DNA from: Halomonas sp. SpR1
GTDB taxonomy: Bacteria; Pseudomonadota; Gammaproteobacteria; Pseudomonadales; Halomonadaceae
Direction of reading: 5' to 3'
NCBI RefSeq assembly: GCF_031010175.1
Contig: NZ_JAUAMB010000038.1
Span: 1 to 49,811 of the forward strand
Length of the DNA: 49,811 nt
This document shows, piece by piece, positions 25,871 through 35,101 of this stretch. Both the position numbers and the translations under genes were made by a program. Positions within the stretch are counted from its first letter, which is position 1; each line of letters starts with the position of its first letter. The notes beneath the pieces are model-generated. The model did no database searches and had not been told where the DNA came from. It saw only the letters and a list, made by a program, of their open reading frames with translations.

Positions 25871-27541
25871 TTAGAAAGACTCCCACTCGGGTGGCTGGGT
25901 ACTCGCCAAACGGCGTGGTGCAGCGGGCGGGGATTTATTTGCCTTGGCGGTAGGTGCTGCTTTGCTAAGTGCCGGCTGTTGGCTGGCATTACTGAGCTTG
26001 AATGCACCCACTAGCACGCCCAGCCGGTCGGCTTGCTCTCTTAGCTCAGCCGCTGCAGCGCTGGACTCTTCCACCATAGAGGCATTGTGTTGTGTCATGC
26101 TATCCAGCTCATTGACCGCGTCGTTGACTTGCCCTATGCCCACACTCTGCTCTTTAGCACCGGCGCTAATTTCGGCGATTACATTGGCTACGCGCTCGAT
26201 GCTTTTTACCATTTCCTGCATGGTTACGCCGGTTTGCTTGACTTGGTCAACGCCGGACTTTGTGCGGCTTAATGAGGTGTTGATCAGCGTGGCAATATTT
26301 TTCGACGCATCACTGGAGCGGCTGGCCAAGATCCGTACCTCTTGGGCGACCACCGCAAAGCCTCGACCATGCTCACCTGCGCGAGCGGCCTCTACCGATG
26401 CATTCAGCGCCAGGATATTAGTTTGAAAAGCGATGCTGTCAATCAGACTGACGATATTACTGATTTCAGATGACGAGTCGTTAATGGTATCCATGGTCTG
26501 CTCAACGCTATGCATGGAGTGTAATCCCTGCTGAGCGAGATCGCGGGTTGAAAGCGCCAGTTGGTCGGCCTGCTGGGCAGAGTCAGAGGCGTTGTTTACC
26601 ACTGCCGCGATTTGTTCCATCGAAGCAGAGGTTTGCTGCAGATTGGCCGCGGCCTGCTCTGTGCGGGCCGCAAGCTCCTGACTGCCTTTGGCTATTTCAC
26701 TTGACGCATGCTGAAGGCTAACGGTGCTGCTGCTAACTGATTGAAGCGTATCGTCAATGCGTTTGATAAAGGCATCGAACTGTTGTGCTAATTCACCAAT
26801 TTCATCGCGGCGTTGGCTGTTAATACGGGCGGTTAAATCGCCATCACCTTCGGTGATCTCTTTAATACGTCCACTAATTTGCCGAATAGCTCGGGACATC
26901 ATTAATGGCCCTAGTAGAGCAATAAGTGATGCGGCAATAAAGATGATTAATGCGATAATAATAGTAGATGTTTGTTGTACTTGAATTCTGTCGACAACGG
27001 CTTCTTCTGCTTGATAAGTAGCGGTTTCAACATTCACGCCCGAGAGGTCGTAGACATCCCTAAGAGTATTAAATCGATCTAGCGAAGAGCCCGATAACAG
27101 GTTTAAAGCTTGGTTGGTGTTACCGTTCTGGTGTAGTTGAAAAACTCGTGAGGCCTCTTGTTTCCAATCATTATAGAGCGTTTCGAAATTAGCTAACTGA
27201 GTGGTTAGCTCAGGGTAATTTTGCATCAGTTCGGCATACTGACCCATACGGTCGTAAGCTTGCTGAGCATTTTCCTCGAAGTCAGTGATTAGCACTGATG
27301 CGCGCTCTGAGTTGGGATCGGATAACAGGTACTCGATCTCAGCTACCCGTGCTTGGTAAAGGTCTCTATCCGCGTTGAGTACGGTAGAGGTGGCAGGAAT
27401 ATAATTGTTAATAAAAGTGTCTAGACGACTTTTCACCATGTTAACGAGCAGCGCATCGGCTACCACAGTTACTAATAGTGATAAGGCAACACTAATAAAG
27501 GCGATAGCATACTTAACTTTTATCTGATGGAGGCGGTTCAT
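25871..27541 (-). CDS. Methyl-accepting chemotaxis protein
   Basis: 556 residues. Helix 1 is at about 8-33, a four-helix-bundle-like periplasmic sensor follows, helix 2 is at about 188-212, then HAMP and the signalling hairpin with the conserved SIAFQTNILALNASVEAARA tip region. It ends in PEWESF, matching the xWxxF tail that tethers CheR/CheB in some receptors. The start is ATG 27541 with AGGAG seven bases upstream; the frame is open 13 codons further without a ribosome site. The ligand is unknown. Confidence 0.92.
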   Translation of the reverse strand: MNRLHQIKVKYAIAFISVALSLLVTVVADALLVNMVKSRLDTFINNYIPATSTVLNADRDLYQARVAEIEYLLSDPNSERASVLITDFEENAQQAYDRMGQYAELMQNYPELTTQLANFETLYNDWKQEASRVFQLHQNGNTNQALNLLSGSSLDRFNTLRDVYDLSGVNVETATYQAEEAVVDRIQVQQTSTIIIALIIFIAASLIALLGPLMMSRAIRQISGRIKEITEGDGDLTARINSQRRDEIGELAQQFDAFIKRIDDTLQSVSSSTVSLQHASSEIAKGSQELAARTEQAAANLQQTSASMEQIAAVVNNASDSAQQADQLALSTRDLAQQGLHSMHSVEQTMDTINDSSSEISNIVSLIDSIAFQTNILALNASVEAARAGEHGRGFAVVAQEVRILASRSSDASKNIATLINTSLSRTKSGVDQVKQTGVTMQEMVKSIERVANVIAEISAGAKEQSVGIGQVNDAVNELDSMTQHNASMVEESSAAAAELREQADRLGVLVGAFKLSNASQQPALSKAAPTAKANKSPPAAPRRLASTQPPEWESF

Positions 27542-27612
27542 ATGTGCTGCTCCTGTGGTGAAAAGACCATAGGAGCACACTACCTTTAAAGTATTAGCAT
27601 GGTCGATAGCTT

Positions 27613-27628
27613 TGTGACGTTTGTCACT
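27613..27628. promoter_or_regulatory. CRP/Vfr-like palindrome upstream of the chemoreceptor
   Basis: TGTGACGTTTGTCACT matches TGTGA-N6-TCACA at nine of ten arm positions and lies about 72 bases before the chemoreceptor start, so cAMP-receptor control is possible. Confidence 0.4.
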
Positions 27629-27645
27629 TTTGTTTACGTTCCGAA

Positions 27646-27686
27646 TTTTAAGTGGCTATTTTTAAGTGGCTATTTTTAAGTGCTAT
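27646..27686. repeat. Three tandem copies of a 14-base unit
   Basis: TTTTAAGTGGCTAT occurs twice exactly (27646-27659 and 27660-27673), then once with a G missing (27674-27686). A further partial copy (TTTAGGTGGCTAT) overlaps the ABC exporter stop codon near 27726. They lie in the chemoreceptor promoter region. Confidence 0.85.
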
Positions 27687-27734
27687 GCAACCAATTAATA
27701 GTAGTTGTAATAATAATGATTGGTGTTTAGGTGG

Positions 27735-29603
27735 CTATTTGTAACCTGCCGCCTGTAGGTGAAATAGCTTGGCATAGCGACCTTCCGCTGCGAGCAATTC
27801 CTCGTGGGTGCCGCGTTCAATAATATGCCCTTGATCGATCACCAGAATCAGATCGGCGCTACGCACTGTTGAGAAGCGGTGGGAAATTAAAATCGCCATC
27901 TTATCGTGACTGTGCTCGCGAAAGCGGGCAAAAATTTCGGCTTCTGCGGCGGCATCCATGGCAGCGGTGGGCTCGTCTAGCACTAATATGTCGGCGTTCT
28001 CGCGCATATAAGCCCTTGAAAGAGCTATTTTTTGCCACTGGCCACCGGAAAGCTCTTGGCCATTTTTAAACCAACGGCCAAGCTGTGTTTGGTAGCCGTT
28101 AGCCATGCGGGTAATAAACTCATCGGCCATACCGTGGCGGGCGGCGCGTTGCCAGCGCTGCTCGTCGTTAAAGGCGTGGGTATCGCCAACACCCAGGTTT
28201 TCGCCCACCTGGAGTTGATAACGCACGAAGTCCTGAAAAATAACGCCGGTACGCTCGCGCAGGGCTTGGGTGCTCCACTCCCGCAGGTCGCTACCATCAA
28301 GCAGAATCTGCCCCTGGGTCGGGTGGTAGAGGCGTGTTAGCAGCTTAATAAGGGTCGTCTTGCCTGAGCCATTTTCGCCGACTAAAGCCAAGCTTTGACC
28401 AGGGCATAGGTGCAGCGAGATATCGTGAAGAACCGGATCTTGGAAAACAGAGTCGCCGCCAGGATAGGAAAAGCTAACGTGTTCAAAGCGCAACCCATCG
28501 CCGGGCAAAGCGCCCTGGGTGAGCGTACCGCTCTCTCCTTCCACCGGCTGCTCCAGATACTCATAAAGATTGGAGAGGTAGAGATTATCCTCATACATGC
28601 CACTAATAGCAGTCAGGCTGGCGGAGAGTGCGGCCTGGCCCTGCTTAAACACCATTAGGTACATGGTCATCTGGCCCAGAGTAAGTGCACCAGCAATGGT
28701 TTCAATCACTACCCAAGCGTAAGCGGCGTAAAAGGTGAGGGTGCCCAGCAATCCGAGCAGAAACCCCCAGCTTTCCCGGCGTAACGTTAAGCGACGGTCT
28801 TCGGCAAATAGTTGGGTAAAGATATCCCGGTAGCGCTTGAGAAATAGCCCCTCAAGGCCAAATAGCTTTACCTCTTTAATGCTGTCTTCCCGTGCCAGCA
28901 CCGTTTCTAAATAGATCTGCATACGGGTTTGCGGTGAGCGCCAGCGGAACAGCCGAAAGGCATCGCCGGAGAATTTGGCTTCAGAGATAAATACTGGCAG
29001 GGCGCCGGCCACCAAGATCAACAGCGCCCAAGGGGAGAACTGCACCAGCAACACCCCGAAGCTGCCCAGCGAGATAGCATTTTGCAGCAGTCCAAAGGTT
29101 TTATTCACCAGGGCAAGCGGGCGCGTAGACGCCTCACGCCGAGCGCGCGTGAGTTGGTCGTAAAGCTCTGAATCCTCAAACTGGCTAAGTGACAGTTGGC
29201 CAGCTTTCTCCAGGATCATCACATTGACCTTCTGACCCAGCAGTGCCCGCAACAGCGATTGCTGGGCCGAAAGGCCGCGCTGGGCTAGGGCAATAAACGC
29301 AATAATCACGGCTTCAATACCCACCAGCTTTAGCACCGGTGCAATGGACACTAGCAGGTTGGGATCAGTGGCTGCTTGATGGGACTCCATCGCGCTCACT
29401 ACGCCATCCACGATCAACTGGCCCACCCAGGCGGCCACGGCAGGCAGAACCCCAGCGACCAGAGTGCACAGCGCTAACCCAAGCATCATCCAACGAGAGG
29501 TTTCCCACACTAATCCGAGTGCGCGGCGGCTATAACGAAATACGCCAAAAAAGCCGCTTAGTGGAGAGGCGGAAGATGTGCGAGAAGAGGGCGGTGAAGA
29601 CAT
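27735..29603 (-). CDS. ABC exporter, fused membrane and ATP-binding domains
   Basis: 622 residues. Six membrane helices fall within about 40-330. The ATPase has GENGSGKTT (Walker A), LSGGQWQKIALSRA (signature), LVLDEPTAAMD (Walker B) and SHRFSTV (H-loop). It is a half-transporter that should work as a dimer. The substrate is not evident, and the neighbours give little hint. The signature reads SGGQWQ rather than the usual SGGQRQ. The ribosome site before ATG 29603 is weak. Confidence 0.88.
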   Translation of the reverse strand: MSSPPSSRTSSASPLSGFFGVFRYSRRALGLVWETSRWMMLGLALCTLVAGVLPAVAAWVGQLIVDGVVSAMESHQAATDPNLLVSIAPVLKLVGIEAVIIAFIALAQRGLSAQQSLLRALLGQKVNVMILEKAGQLSLSQFEDSELYDQLTRARREASTRPLALVNKTFGLLQNAISLGSFGVLLVQFSPWALLILVAGALPVFISEAKFSGDAFRLFRWRSPQTRMQIYLETVLAREDSIKEVKLFGLEGLFLKRYRDIFTQLFAEDRRLTLRRESWGFLLGLLGTLTFYAAYAWVVIETIAGALTLGQMTMYLMVFKQGQAALSASLTAISGMYEDNLYLSNLYEYLEQPVEGESGTLTQGALPGDGLRFEHVSFSYPGGDSVFQDPVLHDISLHLCPGQSLALVGENGSGKTTLIKLLTRLYHPTQGQILLDGSDLREWSTQALRERTGVIFQDFVRYQLQVGENLGVGDTHAFNDEQRWQRAARHGMADEFITRMANGYQTQLGRWFKNGQELSGGQWQKIALSRAYMRENADILVLDEPTAAMDAAAEAEIFARFREHSHDKMAILISHRFSTVRSADLILVIDQGHIIERGTHEELLAAEGRYAKLFHLQAAGYK

Positions 29604-29662
29604 AGTGAAAAAGGCAGAACCCTAATAAAAAAGAGCAGCCATAATGCGGTGATTGAGGGGAG

Positions 29663-29701
29663 ATAGCTAGTCGAAATAGCTAGTCGAAATAGCTAGCTAA
29701 C
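29663..29701. repeat. 13-base tandem repeat between the exporter and GGT-like genes
   Basis: ATAGCTAGTCGAA occurs twice in tandem (29663-29688), followed by a diverged third copy (to 29701). It is noncoding. Confidence 0.85.
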
Positions 29702-29703
29702 AA

Positions 29704-29734
29704 CCGCCGGTTGCCTTCAACGGCAACGCGGCGG
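29704..29734 (-). terminator. Possible terminator after the GGT-like gene
   Basis: An 11-base stem with a small internal loop (CCGCC+GTTGCC / GGCAAC+GGCGG) and loop TTCAAC, 24 bases after the stop. The T-tail on the minus strand (TTGTT) is weak. Confidence 0.45.
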
Positions 29735-29757
29735 AGAGGCAGTTTAGTAGTGAGGTA

Positions 29758-31365
29758 TTACCAGGGCAGCACAGCCCCATCGGTGCGTGGCTCGGTGCCG
29801 CCTTGGAGCACGCCGGTATCAGGATTGCGCAGAATGATTTGGCCACGGCCAAAGCTGATTGAATCGGCGACTTTAACGATGTCGTGGCCTCGGCGGGCCA
29901 GCGCCAGTGCTAAGTGATTGGGGAAGTCGGCTTCGACTTCGATTGTTTTGCCTTGAGTCCACTTCCAGCGCGGCATATCAAGCGCTGCCTGAGGGTTGAG
30001 CTGATCCTCCAGCATGGCCGTGACTACCTGCACATGACCCTGAGGCTGCATATAGCCACCCATTACCCCAAAGGGCCCAACGGCTTGGTTATCTTTGGTG
30101 ATAAAACCCGGGATAATAGTGTGATAGGTGCGTTTGCCAGGCGCCAGCGCATTAGGGTGCTGCGGATCCAAAGAGAACGACCAGCCACGGTTTTGCAGGC
30201 TGATGCCGGTGCCTGGTACCACCATGCCAGAGCCAAAACCTTTAAAGTTGCTTTGAATCAGCGACACCATATTACCGTCGTCGTCTGCTGTGGCTAGATA
30301 AACGGTGCCGCCCTTAATTGGGTTGCCGTGTACGGGGTCAACGGCCTGTTCGCCGATCAGTGAAGCGCGTGATTTTAAGTACTCATCGTCAAGCATCTGC
30401 GCAATGCTGGGGCGCATGGCGTCAAGATCGGTAATATGAGCAAAGCCATCGACATAGGCCAGTTTGGTAGCTTCAATACGACGGTGAAGGATTTCGACTT
30501 GATCGCACCCCGTTTCGCCCAGGCGCTCCAGCATACCCAGCGCTTGTAGCGCAATCATGCCGCTGCCATTGGGTGGGATCTCCCAAATATCGTGGCCTTT
30601 GTAGCGCACGCTAATCGGGTCGACCCACTCTGGCTGATAAGCGGTTAGGTCTTCTTTGCGTAACAAACCGCCATGCTCACGGGAAAAAGCGTCAATGGCT
30701 TCGGCCAGCTCGCCTTCATAGAACGCTTTAGCATGGGTGTCAGCAATCGCTTTTAGGCTGTTTGCATGGCCTTCAGAGCGCCACAGTTCACCGGGCTCTG
30801 GTGCTCGACTTTCAGGTGCAAACGTATCAAACCAAGGTTTGAAAGAGGCATCACTATAAGCAGAGTACGTATTGAAAGCCTCCTTCCACATTTGATGAAT
30901 AACGGGAGAGACGGGGAAACCTTCATCGGCCAACGCAATGGCAGGCGCTAGCAGTTCAGCAAATGGCAGCTTGCCGAAGCGCTCAGACAGCGCCACCCAG
31001 GCAGCCGGGGCTCCAGGGACTGTGACAGGCAGCATGCCGTGATTGGGCACTGCGTCATGGCCGAGTGCTTTCAACGCTTCAATGGTTGCCGCTCGTGGAG
31101 CAGGGCCACTGGCATTGAGGCCATGTAGCTTGCCGTCGACCCATACAATGGCAAAGGCATCGCTGCCGATCCCATTAGAAGTCGGTTCAACCACCGTCAA
31201 GGCGGCTGCCGTGGCAATGGCGGCATCAATAGCATTACCCCCTTGCTGCAGTATGCTAATACCCACCTGCGCTGCTAATGGCTGTGAGGTGGCGACCATG
31301 CCACGTTTACCGAATGTGGCCATACGGCGCGAGGCGCTGGGATAATAGAGTGCATCTTGTTGCAT
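29758..31365 (-). CDS. Gamma-glutamyltransferase-family Ntn hydrolase of uncertain substrate
   Basis: 535 residues with the GGT-type N-terminal nucleophile fold. The probable autoprocessing site and nucleophile is T354 (KGGTVYLATADDDGN), aligned with the Thr of the TTH motif of true GGT, here TVY. The DFRE arginine that grips the gamma-glutamyl carboxylate is replaced by NASGPAPR (residues 84-91). That pattern fits GGT-like amidohydrolases such as oxamate amidohydrolase better than glutathione hydrolase. There is no signal peptide, so it is cytoplasmic. It probably acts on what the upstream Tct transporter brings in. Confidence 0.8.
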   Translation of the reverse strand: MQQDALYYPSASRRMATFGKRGMVATSQPLAAQVGISILQQGGNAIDAAIATAAALTVVEPTSNGIGSDAFAIVWVDGKLHGLNASGPAPRAATIEALKALGHDAVPNHGMLPVTVPGAPAAWVALSERFGKLPFAELLAPAIALADEGFPVSPVIHQMWKEAFNTYSAYSDASFKPWFDTFAPESRAPEPGELWRSEGHANSLKAIADTHAKAFYEGELAEAIDAFSREHGGLLRKEDLTAYQPEWVDPISVRYKGHDIWEIPPNGSGMIALQALGMLERLGETGCDQVEILHRRIEATKLAYVDGFAHITDLDAMRPSIAQMLDDEYLKSRASLIGEQAVDPVHGNPIKGGTVYLATADDDGNMVSLIQSNFKGFGSGMVVPGTGISLQNRGWSFSLDPQHPNALAPGKRTYHTIIPGFITKDNQAVGPFGVMGGYMQPQGHVQVVTAMLEDQLNPQAALDMPRWKWTQGKTIEVEADFPNHLALALARRGHDIVKVADSISFGRGQIILRNPDTGVLQGGTEPRTDGAVLPW

Positions 31366-31410
31366 GCCAGAGTTCCTTTGAACGGAGTTGTCAAATAGCG
31401 TAGTGGTGTC

Positions 31411-32925
31411 TTAAATGTTTTCTCGTTGAGCGGCATTTTTTAACCGCTGAATCTTGCGATCCTGATAGAGCGAAAACAAAATTGAAGCGACGGCTAATGC
31501 CAGGAAAAGCGCAGAGAGCGGCCGAGTTAAAAACGTCAACCAGCTTTCGTTAAGCTCTAGGGCGCGGAATAGTTGACGCTCAAGATTGTCGCCAAGTACC
31601 ACACCGAGTATCAGTGGCGTTAGGGGAACTTCCGCTTTCCACAGCAGGTAGCCGATAATGCCGAAGATAAATAACACCCAAATATCGAACAGGTTGTTAT
31701 TCAGGGCATAAGCGCCAATGGCGCATAGCATTAGTACGACTGGAACGAGAATTTGCTGGGGAATCAACGATATTTTGGCGAACCAGCGCACTAGCAGCAG
31801 GTTGCAAAGCACCATGACCACCGCACCAATTAGCAGGCTGGCATAAATGGCACCAACCAATACGGGGTTCTGCTCAAACATCATCGGCCCCGGCGTAATG
31901 CCGTGCAGAATCAGTACGCCCATCATGATCGCCATGGGCAAATCGCCCGGTATCCCCAATGCGAGCGTGGGCACAAAAGCACCGCCCGCCACCGCACTGT
32001 TGGAGGCTTCAGAAGCCACAATGCCACTCGGCGTGCCGGTACCAAACTCTTCCGGATGACGGGAGAATTTTTTTGCTTGGTCGTAACTCAAGAAGTTGGC
32101 AACGGTGCCGCCGGTGCCAGGGAGCGCTCCCACTAGGCTGCCAATCAGAGAAGACCGAAGGGTGTTGAGTTTTTGCCCCGCCATATCTTTGAGTATTTGG
32201 CCGTAGGGAATAGTGACATTGGTGTCGATCTTTTTTGGGTCGCTTTTCTCATCCTTCAGTTTTTCGATATTTCCAAGCAACTGTGAAAAGGCAAAGATAC
32301 CGATCATAACGGGCAGGATTTCAAACCCTGAGCCCAGAGCGGGTAGGCCAAAATCAAAGCGCAAGTTGCTGTTGCGGTCATAGCCAACAGTGGTGATCAA
32401 GAGGCCTAACGCCGCGGCCATCAGACCTTTGAGCAGAGCACCACTTGAAAGTCCTGCCACCAGCGTCAGGGCGAAAACGATTAATGCGGTGATCTCCCAG
32501 GGGCGGAAATTCATGCTGAAACTGGCAATCAACGGGCCGAAAAAAACCAGTACTGCGACGCTGATCAGCGTGCCTAGAAAAGACGATGCAACGCCGATGC
32601 CCAAGGCGCGGCCAGGCTCGCCTTTTTGTGCCATGGGGTAGCCATCATAAACGGTGGTAATTGATGAGGGCGTGCCAGGTATCCCCAGCATGACGCCAGA
32701 CACAATACCGCCAGAGTAGCCACCCACAAACACACCGACCATCAGCGAGACGCCGCTTACCGGATCCATGGCAAACGTGAACGGGAAGACCACCAAGATA
32801 GCCATGGTGACGGTAAAACCAGGAATGCTCCCGCCAACAATCCCAAACAGTACGCCAATGACGATCAACCCCAAGACCGATGGCGAGCCGACCTCAGCGA
32901 GCGCTTGGAGGAAAAAGTTGGTCAT
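31411..32925 (-). CDS. tctA: Tripartite tricarboxylate transporter large membrane subunit (TctA)
   Basis: 504 residues with about eleven helices and the TctA landmarks GSIPGFTVTMAI, GIPGTPSS and GALPGTGGTVANFLSYD. The start is ATG 32925 with GGAG seven bases upstream; the ten-codon extension overlaps tctB further and lacks a site. It overlaps nothing downstream and is followed by the GGT-like gene at 45 bases. Confidence 0.93.
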   Translation of the reverse strand: MTNFFLQALAEVGSPSVLGLIVIGVLFGIVGGSIPGFTVTMAILVVFPFTFAMDPVSGVSLMVGVFVGGYSGGIVSGVMLGIPGTPSSITTVYDGYPMAQKGEPGRALGIGVASSFLGTLISVAVLVFFGPLIASFSMNFRPWEITALIVFALTLVAGLSSGALLKGLMAAALGLLITTVGYDRNSNLRFDFGLPALGSGFEILPVMIGIFAFSQLLGNIEKLKDEKSDPKKIDTNVTIPYGQILKDMAGQKLNTLRSSLIGSLVGALPGTGGTVANFLSYDQAKKFSRHPEEFGTGTPSGIVASEASNSAVAGGAFVPTLALGIPGDLPMAIMMGVLILHGITPGPMMFEQNPVLVGAIYASLLIGAVVMVLCNLLLVRWFAKISLIPQQILVPVVLMLCAIGAYALNNNLFDIWVLFIFGIIGYLLWKAEVPLTPLILGVVLGDNLERQLFRALELNESWLTFLTRPLSALFLALAVASILFSLYQDRKIQRLKNAAQRENI

Positions 32926-32938
32926 TATTTGCTCCAGG

Positions 32939-33409
32939 TTAAGGCAGCCAAACATTCAGGCCATAGCGGAAAACGACAAATATCACGATAGCTAAGGTGC
33001 CGCTAAGAGTGAGATTAATCATCCATTTACGTCGCGTATTGAAGCCCATCAGTAGTGCAAGAGAGGCGACTAAGAAGCCAATAGTGGCTGCGATATACCC
33101 CACCACTGGAAGTAAGGCGGCATAAAGCCCGAACAGTAAAAACAGAGCGAGGATGGTGCGTCGGCGTTGAAACCACTCCTTAATGAGCTGTTTTGCGCCA
33201 GGCCGTTCAGGCACTTTGACCAATAAGGAACGCACCAAAATCAGCAGTGATAACAACCCAAGCACGACTAACAAAATGCGGGGGAAAAGCGCTGACCCAT
33301 AAGGTTGCCAGCTGGTCGGCGGACGAATATCACCCGACTCCATCCACATGACAGCCACAATCAAGAGCAGCGCCAGCGCCAAGGCGCGGTCTTTAGTTAG
33401 CGTAAGCAT
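32939..33409 (-). CDS. tctB: Tripartite tricarboxylate transporter small membrane subunit (TctB)
   Basis: 156 residues, four predicted helices, and the usual IRPPTSWQPYGSALFPRILL segment after helix 1. ATG 33409 is preceded by GGAGG at nine bases; the longer frame to 33448 would run into a stem-loop. It ends 13 bases before tctA. Confidence 0.87.
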   Translation of the reverse strand: MLTLTKDRALALALLLIVAVMWMESGDIRPPTSWQPYGSALFPRILLVVLGLLSLLILVRSLLVKVPERPGAKQLIKEWFQRRRTILALFLLFGLYAALLPVVGYIAATIGFLVASLALLMGFNTRRKWMINLTLSGTLAIVIFVVFRYGLNVWLP

Positions 33410-33427
33410 TAGCGATGCCTCCGGCAG

Positions 33428-33457
33428 CTCTAGCCCCCGCATTAACAAGGGCTAGAG
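33428..33457 (-). promoter_or_regulatory. Stem-loop between tctC and tctB
   Basis: A nine-base perfect stem (CTCTAGCCC / GGGCTAGAG) with a 12-base loop, ten bases after the tctC stop and without a T-run. It probably protects the tctC mRNA so that binding protein exceeds membrane subunits. Confidence 0.55.
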
Positions 33458-33466
33458 TGTGTGCCC

Positions 33467-34447
33467 TCAGTTCTGGAAGTCGATGTTCTCGGCAGCAGCG
33501 GATAGTGCAGCTTCGTTTTCATCCAGAAACGTTTGGTAATCATCACCGGCCAGAAAGCGAACAACAGAGCCAAATTCATTCTCAATACGGCTCTGGACTT
33601 CTTCATTTTCCAGGGCTTGGCCATAAGCATCAGCAATGGTATCGATCACTTCTTGAGGCGTGCCTTTAGGCGCGAAAATGCCGCGGCTGGTTGAGTGATC
33701 CATCTCGATGCCTTGCTCACGCAGGGTGGCTACATCGGGCATGCTATCAAGGCGCTCCGGATGAGCGATGCCGAGCGCGCGGAAGGTGCCATCTTCAAAA
33801 AACGCACCACCAGAGGGTAGATTGAACATTGCGAAATCAACTTCTTCCGCCATCAGTGCCGATACCTGTTCGCCAGTATCTGGGTAACCGACTAAGCGCA
33901 CGTCGGCCATATCAATACCCGTCTCCTGAAAGAATTGTGCCCAGAAGAAGTGATCAGTGGAGCTAGGGATCATGCTAAAACGCACTTGGCCAGGGTTTTC
34001 GCGAACAAAGTCAGCGATTTCATCAGCGCTCTGTACAGGGTGATTAGCATGCGCAGTTGGAATATTAATGGTTTGGGTGAGTAGCGCGATGGGCTCGAAG
34101 GCATCGTACGAGTAGTCGACAGTGCCTGCTAGTTTGGAAAGCGCAATGGTGTCGTGGCTGCCAAGCAACGTGTAGCCATCGGGATCAGCATCTTTCACGT
34201 TGCGTGAACCCAGCGTTGCCCCAGCGCCTGCCATATTGACGGGCACAATGGATTCGCCTAGCGTTTTCTCAGCTTCCTGAGAAATCAGCCGGAACAGGAT
34301 ATCTGTTGCTCCCCCAGGCCCGTAAGGGATGATTAAGCGAATATCCTGCTCGGGGTAGTCAGCTTGTGCGGTGGTGGCAATTGCCAAACTAGACGCAAGT
34401 CCGATGGCGGCGAGGGTAGTGCTTAGAGTTAGTGTTGAACGCGTCAT
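33467..34447 (-). CDS. tctC: Tripartite tricarboxylate transporter substrate-binding protein (TctC)
   Basis: 326 residues. The signal peptide ends near residue 29 (AQA before DYPE). The Bug/TctC pattern is clear: IRLIIPYGPGGATDILFR, then SRNVKDADPDGYTLLG. It binds a carboxylate or amide-type solute in the periplasm for TctAB. AAAGGTG lies upstream of ATG 34447. Confidence 0.9.
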   Translation of the reverse strand: MTRSTLTLSTTLAAIGLASSLAIATTAQADYPEQDIRLIIPYGPGGATDILFRLISQEAEKTLGESIVPVNMAGAGATLGSRNVKDADPDGYTLLGSHDTIALSKLAGTVDYSYDAFEPIALLTQTINIPTAHANHPVQSADEIADFVRENPGQVRFSMIPSSTDHFFWAQFFQETGIDMADVRLVGYPDTGEQVSALMAEEVDFAMFNLPSGGAFFEDGTFRALGIAHPERLDSMPDVATLREQGIEMDHSTSRGIFAPKGTPQEVIDTIADAYGQALENEEVQSRIENEFGSVVRFLAGDDYQTFLDENEAALSAAAENIDFQN

Positions 34448-34570
34448 TCTTATACACCTTTATGATTTGAGGTTGGTGTTGTGGGATGCCGCCCTTACTG
34501 CAGCGGCGTGGTGAGCGCGTGATCCCGTTATCGGGTTCTTGTTGTTTTATGAATGCACCTGCAATGAGCG

Positions 34571-35101
34571 TTAGCCGAGGAAGAAACCTCCATAAACCAA
34601 GGCGCCCATGACCACAAAGGCGGGGTGCGTTTTGAAGCGAATCAATGCAATAGCGGCGACTATTCCAATGATCAGGGTGTGAATAGTGCCGCTGCTGTCC
34701 AAACTTTCGAGCAGAAACCCCAGGGTTAGCCACGCCATCATCATGGCGATGACCGGGCGAACCCACTGGCTCATGCGCTTAACCCTGGGAGAGTCGCGAT
34801 GGCGGTAGAGTAGCCCCAATGCACCCAGCATTAGCAGCAGCGTGGGAATCACCGTGGCAGCTACGGCGATGAAAGCGCCGCCAACGCCTGCCACTTCATA
34901 GCCCACGTAGCCGGCCATTTTGGTTGCGATAGGGCTAGGCAATGCATTGCCAAGGGCTAATGTTTCCGCGAAAGTTTGTGCGGTCATCCAGCCGTAACGG
35001 CCCACCACTTCCGCCTCAATCAATGGAATAATGGCTGGGCCACCGCCGTAACCGATAATGTTGGGAATAAAAAACGCTAAGAAGAGATCCCAGTAAATCA
35101 T
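34571..35101 (-). CDS. Chromate-transporter-family half protein (second half of a pair)
   Basis: 176 residues with a CHR domain: NIIGYGGGPAIIPLIEAEVV, then GNALPSPIATKMAGYVGY, and about six helices. The start overlaps the preceding partner by four bases (ATGA). Such short pairs function together as a two-subunit ChrA. Actual export of chromate is not shown; these proteins also appear in organic-acid operons like this one. Confidence 0.82.
   Translation of the reverse strand: MIYWDLFLAFFIPNIIGYGGGPAIIPLIEAEVVGRYGWMTAQTFAETLALGNALPSPIATKMAGYVGYEVAGVGGAFIAVAATVIPTLLLMLGALGLLYRHRDSPRVKRMSQWVRPVIAMMMAWLTLGFLLESLDSSGTIHTLIIGIVAAIALIRFKTHPAFVVMGALVYGGFFLG

Noticed and set aside
27646..27686. Tandem 14-base repeats as a CRISPR array
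   Set aside because: There are no spacers, the units are directly abutting and no cas genes are near.
29758..31365. Calling this gene a standard glutathione-degrading gamma-glutamyltransferase (ggt)
   Set aside because: There is no signal peptide, TVY replaces TTH at the nucleophile, and the DFRE arginine is missing.
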